Assembly: GCA_963920765.1 (NCBI GenBank)
Contig: OY987242.1
Coordinates: 37,906,002-37,970,001 of the forward strand
Reading direction: 5' to 3'
Source of the DNA: Ulota crispa
Taxonomy: Eukaryota > Streptophyta > Bryopsida > Orthotrichales > Orthotrichaceae
DNA length: 64,000 bases
Position numbers and translations under genes: made by a program
Shown: piece after piece, positions 1-12,700 of the stretch
Layout: each line of letters begins with the position of its first letter
Position numbering within the stretch: the stretch's first letter is position 1
Notes under the pieces: model-generated
Database searches by the model: none
The model's input: the letters and a program-made list of their open reading frames with translations, nothing else
Told to the model about the DNA's origin: nothing

Positions 1-141
1 TGGGATAACCACTCTCATGGGCTGATCCTCCCTATGAAGTCCCTCCTACCACGTGCTCTCTCTCCAATGCTAAGTACCCCACCTAGCATATCTCCTTTGG
101 CCTAGAGCAAACTCCTAATGCTCTATTCCAACCTTTCAACA
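1..141 (-). repeat. Partial 3' LTR of element I
   Basis: The window opens inside an LTR. The stretch matches the minus-strand version of the family LTR and stops at the conserved terminus (minus-strand TGTTGAAAGG) at 141, directly next to the end of the RNase H coding region. The distal half of the LTR lies outside the window. Confidence 0.9.
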
Positions 142-3100
142 CTCCCACTTTGCGATTGGCCAAAGTCTCCAATGCCCATGGCTCTTGTCAAACGTTCATG
201 CCTATCCCTCGCCAACGCCTTTATCATCACATCCGCCAACATGTCCTCAGTTGGACAATACTCCATTGTGATGCTTCCCTTCTCCACTTTCTCCCTCACA
301 AAATGGTATTGCACCTCGATGTGTTTCGTCCTCGCATGGTGCATCCGGTTCTTGGCAAGAGCTATGGCACCTTGATTGTCACACATGATCAACGTGCCCT
401 CCACATCCTCACACCCCACTTCCTCCAAGAGCTGCCTTAGCCATATGGCCTCCCTTGTGCAATGGCTAGCTACCATGTACTCTGCCACAGTCGTAGATAA
501 AGCCACCGTGGATTGCTTTTTGCTGCTCCATGACACCATGCCCTCTCCAAAGCTAAATGCGTACCCCGTGGTGGACTTCCTGTCATTGGTATTGCCAGCC
601 CAATCTGCATCGCAATACCCCATCAAGCGTATGTGCCCCCCTCATAATTTCAACTTCACACAAGAGGTTCCTTTGAGGTACCTCATGATCCTCTTCACCG
701 CCATCCAATGACTCCATCCCGGCCTTGCCATGAGCTGACTCACCGTGCTAATGGCAAAGGCCAAATCAGCCCTTGTAGCTACCATGGCATACATCAATGA
801 TCCAACCGCTGATTTGTATGGCACACTCACCATCCTCGAAGCATCCGCATCATACTCCTCCATGCTGAGCTTCACCAACTTCACCTTGGTGTCCAATGGA
901 GTGCCAATGGACTTGCAATCCTCCATGCCAAACCGCTTCAACACCTCCTCCACATACTTGGCTTGACTCATGGTGATGGTCCTCGCACCTCGATCTCTTG
1001 CAAACTCCACTCCAAGGCAATAGTGCAACTCTCCCAAGTCCGTCATCTTGTATTCCGCCTCCAACTTGGCCTTCAATGCACCCATGGTCTCCACGTTGCT
1101 AGAAAGAATGTTGAAATCATCAACATACACAAGCACAAGCATCACATGGGCTCCCACTTGTGCAAAATACAAGCTATGGTCAGCCACACTCCTCTCAAAG
1201 CCAAAATCCAAAAGACTTGCATCAATCTTTTGGTATCATGCTCTCGATGCTTGCTTTAGTCCATACAAGGACTTTGTGAGCTTGCAAACTAGGTGCTCAT
1301 GACCACATTGCACAAACCCCTTGGGTTGCTCCATGTAGATGTCCTCCTCCAAGTCGCCGTTGAAGAAGGCCGTCTTCACATCCATTTGGTGCATGTCCAA
1401 ATCCAACGAAGCTCCAAGGGCCACAATGCACCCCATGGTGGTGAACTTGGCCACGGGAGCAAAAGTCTCATTGAAGTCCAGTCCTTGCACTTGAGAGAAT
1501 CCCCTTGCCACCAACCTTGCCTTGTGACGCACAATCTCTCCCGTAGCATCTCTCTTGGTTTTGAACACTTACTTGCATCCCACGGCCTTGCGAGATGGAA
1601 GAAAGGTGGTCAACTGCCACGTGCCATTGGCATGAAGAGAGTGGTACTCCTCCTCCATGGCTGCCTCCCACTTGCTTGCATCCCGAGACTCCAAGGCCTC
1701 TTCAAGTGTGGTGGGATCATGAATAAGGGCTACATTTGCATGATCCGAGTTGCAAGATGGTTGAGGAAAGATGTGGTTCTTCCACCACTCCTTCAAAGGC
1801 TTACTTACCCTTGTAGATCGCCGCACGCCTCCTACATGTTGGGTGCCTCCCACTTCAGCTGCTGGAACAATGCCTTGTGCATTCTTCTTCCTTGTGACCT
1901 TCTTAGGCTTGGAGCCGTCATCACCTTGGCTTGTGCTTGCAACCTCCACAATGTCACCATCTCCATCCTCGAGGGGGTGGTCCTCATCATGTCCATCATC
2001 ATCATCATCATCCGAAGGCGTTGGAGATGTGTCCACAACAAGGTCGCCACTAATCCCACTTGGACCCAACTCCAACTCTCCTTGCAACTCTCCATGCTCA
2101 CAGAAGGTCACATCAGAATATCGAATGATCTTCTTGGACTCCAAGCAAATCAGCCTATAAGCCTTTGAGCCCTCACAATATCCCAAAAACAAACACCTTA
2201 CGACCTTTGCATCAAGTTTGGTCCTTGATGCATCGGGGATCTTGGCATATGCAACACAGCTAAACACCCTGATATGTGCTACCGAAGGCCTCCTGCCACT
2301 CCACGCCTCTTGTGGAGTCTTGCCATGCACTGCACTATTCGGGCATCGGTTGCGAATGAACACCGCGTTGCTCATCGCCTCAGCCCAATACTCCAACCCA
2401 AGCATTTGGCCATAAATCATGCTCCTAGCCATCTCTACAATGGTGCGGTTGGCCCTCTCGGCCACTCCATTTTGTTGCGGTGTATGTGGAGTTGAGGTTT
2501 GGTGCACAGTAAAGCCTTCAAATAGGCCTCGAATTGGTTGAAAGTGTACTCGCCGCCGTTGTCGGACCGCAATACCTTGATGGAGCACTCTGCCTCCTTT
2601 TCCAGCAAAGCTTTGAACACCTTGAATTGCTCAAAGCACTCGCTCTTGGCCTTGAGAAAGTACACCCACAACTTTCTTGAAAAGTCGTCAATGAAGGTCA
2701 AAAAGTACCTTGTCCCACCCAATGATGTGGTCTTCATGGGGCCACACACATCTGAATGCACAATGCCAAACACCTTGGTGGCACGTGTGACACCATCCTT
2801 TGGAAATGAGTGCTGTTGTTGTTTGCATTCAATGCAACCTTCACAAGCATTGGGCAAGTCATCACCATGGGACTTGGGAAGGTCAAGGCCACTCACCAAG
2901 CTTGGAAGAGCCTTCAAGCTCTGCACATTTAACTGCCCCATGCGTCGATGCCACAAAATCAGCCCATCCATGGTAGATGTGGCAACTTGGGCACTCTCTC
3001 CGCCATGCACAACCTTGCATCGCAAAATGTACAAGTTGCCCTCACGTGATGCCATGGCTCGAGTATTTCCATTGGAAGACCTCACAATGCACTCAAGGCC

Positions 3101-5225
3101 TCCAAATTGCACATTCAATCCTCCTTCAACTATCTTGCTCACCGAAAGGAGGTTGCTTTGCAACTTGGGCACATACAACACATTTTTGAACCGAATGCGC
3201 TTGGTGCATCCTTCAACAAGAGTGTCCACCAAAATGGAACCCCTTCCAAGTGCTTGGAGTATCAAATCATCACCCATGAACACCTTCCTTGTTGAAATGG
3301 GCTCAAAGGTTTCAAAATGAGCTCTATGGGGTGACATGCGGGTGGTAGCCCCCGAATCCATGATCCAATCATTCCCCAAGTTCAATGAACCATCATGAGA
3401 GGCCATGAATGCATAGTCGTCACGACTCTCATGCGCCTTGGCCTTGTTGGCCTTCTCACCCTTGGTAGTCTTGCGTTTGTAGCAATTACGAACAAAGTGG
3501 CCCGGTTTGCCACAATGGAAGCATAGAAGGGGCTCACCTTGAGTTTTGGTTGAATCTCCACCACTCTTGTGACGAGCAACCAACGCCGCATTCTCCGTGG
3601 CCACAATCTGATGCTCTTTCTTCCTTGTCACTTCATGCATCATTCGCGACGTCACGTAGGTCAGGGTGAGCTCCTTGATGTCCTTGGTCTCCATGGCCAC
3701 AATCAAGTTCTCATAAGATGGTGGCAAGCTCTCCAAAATGGTCATGACAATGTCTCCTTCCGTCACGGGCACATCAAGGGCTTCGAGTTGGTCCGCAAGA
3801 GTCTTCACCTTGTTGATGTGTTGCAAGAGGTCATCCGTCTCTTGCATCTTGATGGTGAAGAACTTGCGCCTCAGAAACACCACATTGGCCAAGCCCTTGG
3901 TCTTGTGGATGCCGCATAGAGTCTTCCATGCTTCCGCAGCTCCTTTACAAGACTTGACGTAGTGAATTTGTGCATCCACTAAGTGAGTGCACAAGATGCG
4001 AAACGCGGTTCTCTCACGCTTTTTGAAGGCGGAGATGACCTGAGGGTCACTATTACTTGAAAGGGCCGTCTCATTGCCCTCAACAATGTCCCAAAGATCC
4101 TTTTCATCAAGGATCATCTCCATCTTGAACTTGAACAAGGAGAAGTTGTCTCCATTGAACTTGTCCACAACACGGGGTGTTTCACCTTTGTAGGTGGCCA
4201 TGGCTACAGTATGCAACTCAAGGCGCTCTCAATGTCACAAGAGAATAGCAAAGGGCTGAAGTATGCAACTCAACCACCTCCCAAGCAAACCCTAGCTCTC
4301 TGTACACTCAAAGGAATAAACTAAGCAACTCAACCACTTTCAATGCTAGCTAGCTCCAATACGAGGGGCTGCAGTATGCAACCCAACCACCTCTCAAGCA
4401 AACCTTAGCTCTCTATGCACACAAGGGGCTGAAGTAATCAACTCAACCTCCTCCCAAGCAAACCCTAGCTCTCTCCACACACAAGGGGCTGAAGTATACA
4501 ACCCAACCCTCAAAAGAGCACAAGATCTACCCAAAATGTGAGGTTATCACTCAAACCTCACCCTCATACTCACTCTTTGCAATTTCAGCCCCCTTTGAGC
4601 AAATACTATGCATCCACTTGAGCAAACAACCTCAAGCAAGGGCAGAAACCAACTCAAACAAGTACAAACTCACAAATCACCTCCTTGTGCTTCAAACAAG
4701 CACTTTGGTGGTGCAACACTACCCTTAGCAACTCCAAACCTCCAAAAGCTTGTGCAACACCAAATAGACCTCCAAATGAGCTCCAAAGTGGATCAACTCC
4801 TCCAATATGATAGATCAGATCCTTCAGCAAGCTCCAACAAGGTGCACACCTCCACAAACTCGAATTTGGTGTTCCACCAAGCTAAATGAGGATCAGCCAC
4901 TCTCCAAGAGGCAAAACAAGATTTCCAAAGACTCCAAAAGGCATGCAAAGAGAGGTGAAGCTCCTCAAAGGTTCTCTCTAACCACAAATGCACCCCAAAC
5001 CAGGAAACAAGCACAAAAAATCCTCCAAATGCTCCACAAGATAAGATAAGGGCTGAAGTAGCTCAAATGAGAAGCAATGTCACTACAAAAACACTGCTAA
5101 CACTAAAGAGTTGCTAAAAAAGTCTTCCAAGAGCACAAGGTCGAATTCTAAGGGCTGATGTAGCTCAAATGTGATCTCCACTCACCACAAATTACCTCCA
5201 CACTCATAGAAGTGGGCTCATAACC

Positions 5226-5508
5226 TATTGAAAACATACGGAAGATAGAAGAGCAAAGGCACACATGGTATACTCAAATATATAAGATACAAATGGAAGA
5301 GATGAGAGGGTTCCCAAACCCTCTCATGTATATACTCTCCCAACCACTCTTCCTTCACCAAACCATATGGGATAACCACACTCATGGGCTGATTCTCCCT
5401 ATGAAGTGCCTCCTACCACGTGCTCTCTCTCCAATGCTAAGTACCCCACCTAGCATATCTCCTTTGGCCTAGAGCAAACTCTTAATGCTCTATTCCAACC
5501 ATTCAACA
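5226..5508 (-). repeat. 5' LTR of element I (283 bp)
   Basis: Starts with plus-strand TATTGAAAAC and ends TTCAACA, the two conserved termini of this family in reverse orientation. It contains the conserved TATA-like stretch and the short inverted repeat seen in the other LTRs. The adjoining bases on the right (CCTTG...) are gag codons of element J, which places the insertion boundary exactly. Confidence 0.9.
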
Positions 5509-8500
5509 CCTTGATGAAATGGATCTTTGGGACATTGTTGAGGGCAATGAGACGGCTCCTTCAAGTGATAGTGACCCCAAGGTCATCTCCGCCTTCAAAA
5601 AGCGTGAGAGAATTGCAATTCGCATCTTGTGCATTCACTTGGTGGATGCACAAATTCACTACGTCAAGTCTTGTAAAGGAGCTGCGGAAGCATGGAAGAC
5701 TCTATGCGGCATCCACAAGACCAAGGGCTTGGCCAATGTGTTGTTTCTGAGGCGGAAGTTCTTCACCATCAAGATGCAAGAGACGGATGACCTCTTGCAA
5801 CACATCAACAAGGTGAAGGCTCTTGCGGACCAACTCGACGCCCTTGATGTGCCCGTGACAAAAGGAGACATTGTCAGACCATTTTGGAGAGCTTGCCACC
5901 ATCTTATGAGAACCTAATTGTGGCCATGGAGACCAAGGACATCAAAGAGCTCACCCTGACCTACGTGACGTTGCGATTGATGCATGAGGTGACAAGGAAG
6001 AAGGAGCATCAAATCGTGGCCACGGAAAATGCGTCATTGGTTGCTCGTCACAAGAGTGGTGGAGATTCAACCAAAACTCAAGGTGAGCCCCTTCTATGCT
6101 TCCATCGTGGTAAACCGGGCCACTTTGCTCGTAATTGCTACAAACGCAAGACTACCAAGGGTGAGAAGGCCAACAAGGCCAAGGCGCATGAGAGTGGTGA
6201 CGACTATGCATTCATGGCCTCTCATGATGGTTCATTGAACTTGGGGGATGATTGGATCATGGATTCGGGGGCTACCACCCGCATGTCACCCCATAGAGCT
6301 CATTTTGAAACCTTTGAGCCCATTTCAACAAGGAAGGTGTTCATGGGTGATGATTTGATACTCCAAGCACTTGGAAGGGGTTCCATTTTAGTTGAGATCC
6401 TTGTTGAAGGATGCACCAAGCGCATTCGGTTCAAAAATGTGTTGTATGTGCCCAAGTTGCAAAGCAACCTCCTTGCGGTGAGCAAGATAGTAGAGGGAGG
6501 GTTGAATGTGCAATTTGGAGGCCTTGGTTGCATTGTGAAGTCTCCCAATGGAAATACTCGAGCCATGGCATCACGTGAGGGCAACTTGTACATTTTGCAA
6601 TGCAAGGTTGTGCATAGAAGAGAGAGTGCCCAAGTTGTCAATTCTACCATGGATGGGCTGGTCTTGTGGCATCAACGCATGGGGCACTTGAATGTACAAA
6701 GCTTGAAGGCTCTTCCAAGCTTGGTGAGTGGCCTTGACCTTCCCAAGTCCCATGGTGATGACTTGCCCAATGCTTGTGAAGGTTGCATTGAGGGCAAGCA
6801 ACAACGGCACTAATTTCCAAAGGATGATGTCACACGTGCCACCAAGGTGTTGGGCATTGTGCATTCAGATGTGTGTGGCCCCATGAAGACCACATCATTG
6901 GGTGGGACAAGGTACTTTTTGACCTTCATTGACGACTTTTCAAGAAAATTGTGGGTGTACCTTCTCAAGGCCAAGAGCGAGTGCTTTGAGCAATTCAAGG
7001 TGTTCAAAGCTTTGCTAGAGAAGGAGGCAGAGTGCTCCATCAAGGTATTGCGGTCCGACAACGACGGGGAGTACACCTCCAACCAATTCGAGGCCTATTT
7101 GAAGGCCCAAGGTATTGTGCATCAAACCTCAACTCCACATACACCGCAGCAAAATGGAGTGGCCGAGAGGGCCAATCGCACCATTGTGGAGATGGCTAGG
7201 AGCATGATCTATGGCCAAATGCTTGGATTGGAGTATTGGGCTGAGGCGGTGAGCAACGCTGTGTATATTCGCAACGGATGCCCTACTAGTGCGATGCATG
7301 GCAAGACTCCACAAGAGGCGTGGAGTGAAAGGACGCCTTCGGTGGCACACATCAAGGTGTTTGGATGTGTTGCATATGCCAAGATCCTCGATGCATCAAG
7401 GACCAAACTTGATGCAAAGGCCGTAAGGTGTTAGGGTTTGGAATATTGTGAGGGCTCCAAAGCATATACATTGATTTGCTTAGAGTCCAAGAAGATCATC
7501 CGATGTTGTGATGTGACCTTCTGTGAGCATAGAGAGTTGCAAAGAGAGTTGGAGTTGCGTCCAAGTGGGAGTAGTGGCGACCTTGTTGTAGACACACCTC
7601 CAACGCCTTCGGATGATGATGATGATGATGGACATGATGAGGACCACCCCCTCCAGCATGGAGATGGTGACGTTGTGGAGGATGCAAGTATAAGCCAAGG
7701 TGATGACGGCTCCAAGCCCAAGAAAGTCACAAAGAAGAAGAATACACAAGGCATTGTTCCAAGAGCTGAAGAGGGAGGTACTCAACATGTAGAAGGCGTG
7801 CGGCGGTCCACAAGGGTAAGCAAGCCTTTGGGGGAGTAGTAGAAGAACCACATCTTTCCCCAACCATCTTCCAACTCAGGTCATGCAAATGTAGCCTTGT
7901 TCATGATCCCACCACACTCGAAGAGGCCTTGGAGTCTCGAGATGCAAGCAAGTGGGAGGCAGCCATGGAGGAGGAATATCACTCTCTTCATGCTAACGGC
8001 ACGTGGAAGTTGACCACCCTTTCTCCATCTCGCAAGGCCGTGGGATGCAAGTGGATGTTCAAAACCAAGAAAGATGCCACAGAAGAGATCGTGCGTCACA
8101 AGGCAAGGTTGGTGGCAAGGGGATTCTCTCAAGTGCAAGGACTGGACTTCAACGAGACTTTTGCTCCCGTGGCCAAGTTCACCACCATACGGTGCATTGT
8201 GGCCCTTGGAGCTTCGTTGGATTTGGAGATGCATCAAATGGATGTGAAGACGGCCTTCCTCAATGGCGATTTGGAGGAGGACATCTGCATGGAGCAACCT
8301 AAGGGGTTTGTGCAATGTGGTCATGAGCACCTAGTTTGCAAGCTCACAAAGTCCTTGTATGGACTAAAGCAAGCATCAAGAGCATGATACCAAAAGATTG
8401 ATGCAAGTCTTTTGGATTTTGGCTTTGAGAGGAGTGTGGCTGACCATAGCTTGTATTTTGCACAAGTGGGAGCCCATGTGATGCTTGTGCTTGTGTATGT

Positions 8501-9764
8501 TGATGATTTCAACATTCTTTCTAGCAACGTGGAGACCATGGGTGCATTGAAGGCCAAGTTGGAGGCGGAATACAAGATGACGGACTTGGGAGAGTTGCAC
8601 TATTGCCTTGGAGTGGAGTTTGCAAGAGATCGAGGTGCGAGGACCATCACCATGAGTCAAGCCAAGTATGTGGAGGAGGTGTTGAAGCGGTTTGGCATGG
8701 AGGATTGCAAGCCCATTGGCACTCCATTAGACACCAAGGTGAGGTTGGTGAAGCTCAGCATGGAAGAGTATGATGCGAATGCTTCGAGGATGGTGAGTGT
8801 GCCATACAAATCAGCGGTTGGATCATTGATGGATGCCATGGTGGCTACTAGGGCTGATTTGGCCTTTGCCATTAGCACGGTGAGTCAGCACATGGCAAGG
8901 ACGGGATGGAGTCATTAAATGGCGGTGAAGAGGATCATGAGGTACCTCAAGGGCACCTTTCATGTGAAGTTGAAATTGGGAGGAGGGCACATACGCTTGA
9001 TGGGGTACTGTGATGCAGATTGGGCTGGCGATGCGAATGATAGGATGTGCACCACGGGTTACGCATTCAGCTTTGGAGAGGGCATGGTGTCATGGAGCAG
9101 CAAGAAGCAATGCACGGTGGCTTTATCTACAACGGAGGCAGAGTACATGGCAGCGAGTTATTGCACAAGGGAGGCCATGTGGCTAAGGCAGCTCTTGGAG
9201 GATGTGAGGTGTGAAGACGTGGAGGGCACGTTGATCATGTGTGACAATCAAGGTGCCATAGCTCTTGCCAAAAACCCGGTGCACCATGCGAGGACGAAAC
9301 ACATCGAGGTGCAACATCATTTTGTGAGGGAGAAAGTGGAGAAGGGAAGCATCACAATGGAGTATTGTCCAACTGAGGACATGTTGGCAGATGTGATGAC
9401 AAAGGCTTTGGCAAGGGATAGGCATGAGCGTTTGACGAGAGCAATGGGCATTGGGGACTTTGGCCAATCGCAAAGTGGGAGTGTTGAAAGGTTGGAATAG
9501 AGCATTAGGAGTTTGCTTTAGGCCAAAGGAGATATGCTAGGTGGGGTTCTTAGCATTGGAGAAAGAGCATGTGGTAGGAGGCACCTCATAAAGAGGATCA
9601 GCCCATGAGTGTGATTATCCAATATGGTTTGGTGAAGGGAGAGTGGTTGGGAGAGTATATAGATGAGAGGGTTTGGGAACCCTCTCATTTCTTCCATTTG
9701 TATCTTATACATTTGAGTATACCATGTGTGCGTTTGCTCTTCTATCTTCCCTATGCTTTCAATA
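5509..9764 (+). mobile_element. Copia LTR retrotransposon J, 3' part
   Basis: Plus-strand Copia copy that begins in gag at the junction with element I and continues to its 3' LTR. Visible parts in order are gag, zinc-knuckle region (near 6.1 kb), protease DSGATTRMS (near 6.26 kb), integrase (HSDVCGP near 6.87 kb, IDDFSRK near 6.94 kb), an acidic Asp-rich linker near 7.6 kb, reverse transcriptase (near 8.05-8.5 kb, YVDD) and RNase H (YCDADWAGD near 9.0 kb). It is the older, outer partner that was split by I; its 5' portion lies outside the window. It is broken, with several breaks. The five bases after the 3' LTR are AGTTT, which would be the target duplication to look for on the far side. Confidence 0.92.
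9482..9764 (+). repeat. 3' LTR of element J (283 bp)
   Basis: Runs from TGTTGAAAGG to TTTCAATA. A purine-rich tract (AAAGTGGGAG) immediately precedes it and is the likely polypurine tract. A TATAT sequence near 9656 is followed at once by an inverted repeat (about 9662-9689). The end of the RNase H reading frame runs a few codons into the LTR, as in the other copies. Confidence 0.9.
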
Positions 9765-12700
9765 AGTTTAGTGTGCAAATGCATTGCATCTGGCTCTTAT
9801 ATTTGGTATTTTGTAACTCTCCTATACAACTTAAGCTCTTCCGCAATACTACTTACTAAAGTGGAATTGATGTACAACTTGTTTGCAACTACTATACGAC
9901 TAGTTTTCAACTTTGTGGCAGTTGTACTACAACTCAGTCATGACTATGCTGAAACTTGTTTGTCACTAATTTGCAACTCTATTACAACTAGGATACAACT
10001 GGGTTGCAATTAAGCTTCGACTACAATACAACTTTGTCATACTAGGTGAGAACAATGGTAGAATTGGTCAATGGCAAAAGAGCCATTGAGATACAACTAT
10101 CTTGCAATTATAGAAGTGGCATGCAAGTTGAAGGGACAAAGTAGGTACAATTGAATTGCCCATATTACCATAAACTTAGTATACAATGCAGTTGTATTGG
10201 AGTACCAGAAAAAAATGAAAGGTCACCTATGTTCTAAACTTGACTACAAATTGACTATAGGACAACTAAAAAATGACTAATATATAACTACTTGAATTTA
10301 CATCTAAATCAAATTTTACCTAAACTGCAAAAACAATTGCTTAACAACTTCTTTACAACTGCAGTATGACCGCACAAGCAGCACAACAACTTGGAACACA
10401 GGACACTATGGAATATAAATGTCTCAATTCATTTATTTGCTAAAATTTAACCAAAAACAATGAAAATATAATAGGTGGCAGTCAAACATTTGTGCGTCAA
10501 GTGTGTATTAATGGACACATTAGGATTAGTGAAAAAACTCTCTTGCAACAATGAAGAAAGAATGGCAAATGGAACAATATTCCCCTCAAATTTAATAGGA
10601 TAATGGATGAAAGGTTGCAGAAGTTCTTTGCAGTTGTATTTGAAGTGACTAATCTACAAGTAGAAAATATGGCTGGGTTTGACTAGAATACAAGTATAGC
10701 CATTTCCAATTGTATGTTACTGAAACCTTGTCCTAAACAACTGTATTGCAGTCATAAATAGCAGTTATTTATTCTTGTTTTTTTACTAGTGATATGTCTA
10801 GCATTATTATAGTAAATAGCTCAAAAGTCATAATCAACTCAACAACAAATAAAATTGCAAGCATTGTCCCAAATATACTTTCTTTGTACTGCAAATATGA
10901 AATAACACAAAGTATGTTTAATCTTTCATGACAATTTTTTGCAAGAAATTTATCTTATTTTTAGAAAATATGGATACACCAAATCCTTCTCAAAAAAAAT
11001 CAAATGCGCCAAATTTCAATGCTTGTTAATAACATGATTTGATTTACAAATGGAATTGCAATCACTGGTGATTCTATCTAAGTTTCTTTTGTCTGCATCA
11101 GTGCGTGCATATGATCCCAAATACTATTTTTACTTTTAGTACAACTAGTCAAAAATACCACTAAAAAGTTTGAATTTTCAAATTTTATAGTGTAAGTTTC
11201 AAATTTTTAAGATGTATAAATCTTTTTGGTAGCAATACTATAAAATTTAGCTAATTTAATGATCACTAGTGCTATAGCTCAACTAAAAAAAACAAGAAAT
11301 CCCTTATTGCAATTAGTGCAATGTTGGGGAGGATTTTGAGTTTTGCCAACTAGATAAGTCAGGCATTTTTCATTTACAACCAAAATTTAAACCAATTTTT
11401 TTTAATGTATGCACCTTATATTTAAACTATGATTGTATTTTTTGAAAATCTGATCAATTTTGTCTAAAAAAGCCTAGATTCAACCTATTTTATTGCCATG
11501 CAATTTGGCTAATTTTCTATTGTTCTTGGAATCACTTTGCTCTTTGAGTTGGTGCCTCTCTATGTTCCATGCACTTCAAGTTTGAGGAAATAATGCGTTG
11601 ACAAGCTAACTAGATTGGTCCATCTCCAACTCCACCTCTAATGTGCAAATGTGAACCATGGTGTGTAGCATGTCTTGTGCCCCTCCTCAAAAATGGGCAG
11701 TAATCAAGATAAAACTCATCCTACAATGAAAAATTAACAAATTGAGTATTTCTAGTTATACCTTTGTTGAATTCTGGCATATAAAGTCAATTATGCATGT
11801 GTGATTTTTTTATTTGTTAAGATCCACAAGCAAGTGAGGGTAGATGCATGGTTTGTTGGACCAAAATGCAAGTCCCATTCAATTTTCAAGAACATGTTTT
11901 GATTGCAGGGCTTATTTCTTATAGAAGAAAGAGCTTGGAAACATCCTAAATTAGTGAATATATTCTATACTTGTTCATAAAACAAAATATGTAATCAATG
12001 TTTGTTAAAATTAATAATATAAGAAATAAGGGACTTTTCAATGCATATATTTGGACAGTCCCATTCACAGTATCCTATGAAAATGATAAACATAATGTAT
12101 CAAGCTAGCTATAATGCATACATAGGGACTACATATGTGATTTAGCATTTTTTAAGTATTTCAAAAACATGCTACAATTTTAGACTAGTGATATGCAATA
12201 AAAGCTATGGACTTTTTAGTGCTCAAATTAAAGCTGAATGTTTAGGTGGCAATATCTTAATGAATTTAACATCTTTTTAGTTTTTTTCCTTTTCTTTTGC
12301 AAATGCCTTCCTAATGGCTGCATGGGCTTGGTCTTTTTTTTTTATAATGCATGTATTTGTACGAAGGAAAACAAACACTTTGTAATCCATACTCGCAGAA
12401 ATCTCAAAATTACAAACTTTTTATGAGGTTTTATCCGCCGTTTTTGGTCCATTCGACCATGCAAACGCCCGTGAGGAAGAAGGTGGGAGTAGCATTAATT
12501 TAATTTATATAATTGGAGTGTTGGACATGCTATGTTGCTATAGGAAAGTTGCTTATTAGATTATTGCATAATAATCAAACAAACAAAGAAGCTATGCTTT
12601 GTCATCTATCCATCTACCCACAAAATAACTCTTTATGGCCATTTTGCAATTTTGAGGCGGAGCTTGATTATTCATATCTAAGAAGGTTTGAAGCTTCTAG

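Larger units (their letters stand above)
1..5508 (-). mobile_element. Copia LTR retrotransposon I, 3' LTR cut by the window edge
   Basis: Ty1/Copia element read on the minus strand. From right to left it shows a 5' LTR (5226-5508), a leader of about 1 kb (roughly 4217-5225), and gag with start context around 4.2 kb. Then come a CCHC knuckle (CFHCGKPGHFVRNC, near 3.5 kb), an aspartic protease motif (DSGATTRMS, near 3.35 kb), integrase (IDDFSRK and RSDNGGEY, near 2.7-2.55 kb), reverse transcriptase (FKTKRDATGEIVRHKARLV, near 1.5 kb; YVDD box near 1.1 kb) and RNase H (YCDADWAG, near 0.6 kb). The order protease-integrase-RT is diagnostic of Copia. The element is broken, with several breaks. Its 5' LTR end abuts gag sequence of plus-strand element J at 5509, so I was inserted into J. 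The other junction and target duplication lie left of the window. Confidence 0.93.

Noticed and set aside
1293-2168. Long open frames antisense to the Copia pol region (291 codons here, similar ones opposite the same region in F, G, J, A and B)
   Set aside because: They recur at the same place because the sense strand has few codons that read as stops in that antisense frame. They show no recognised domain and decay together with the sense frame, so I treat them as shadows.
12238-12426. Short open frame with Phe/Leu-rich start
   Set aside because: Composition follows T-rich homopolymers; no family match or supporting signals.
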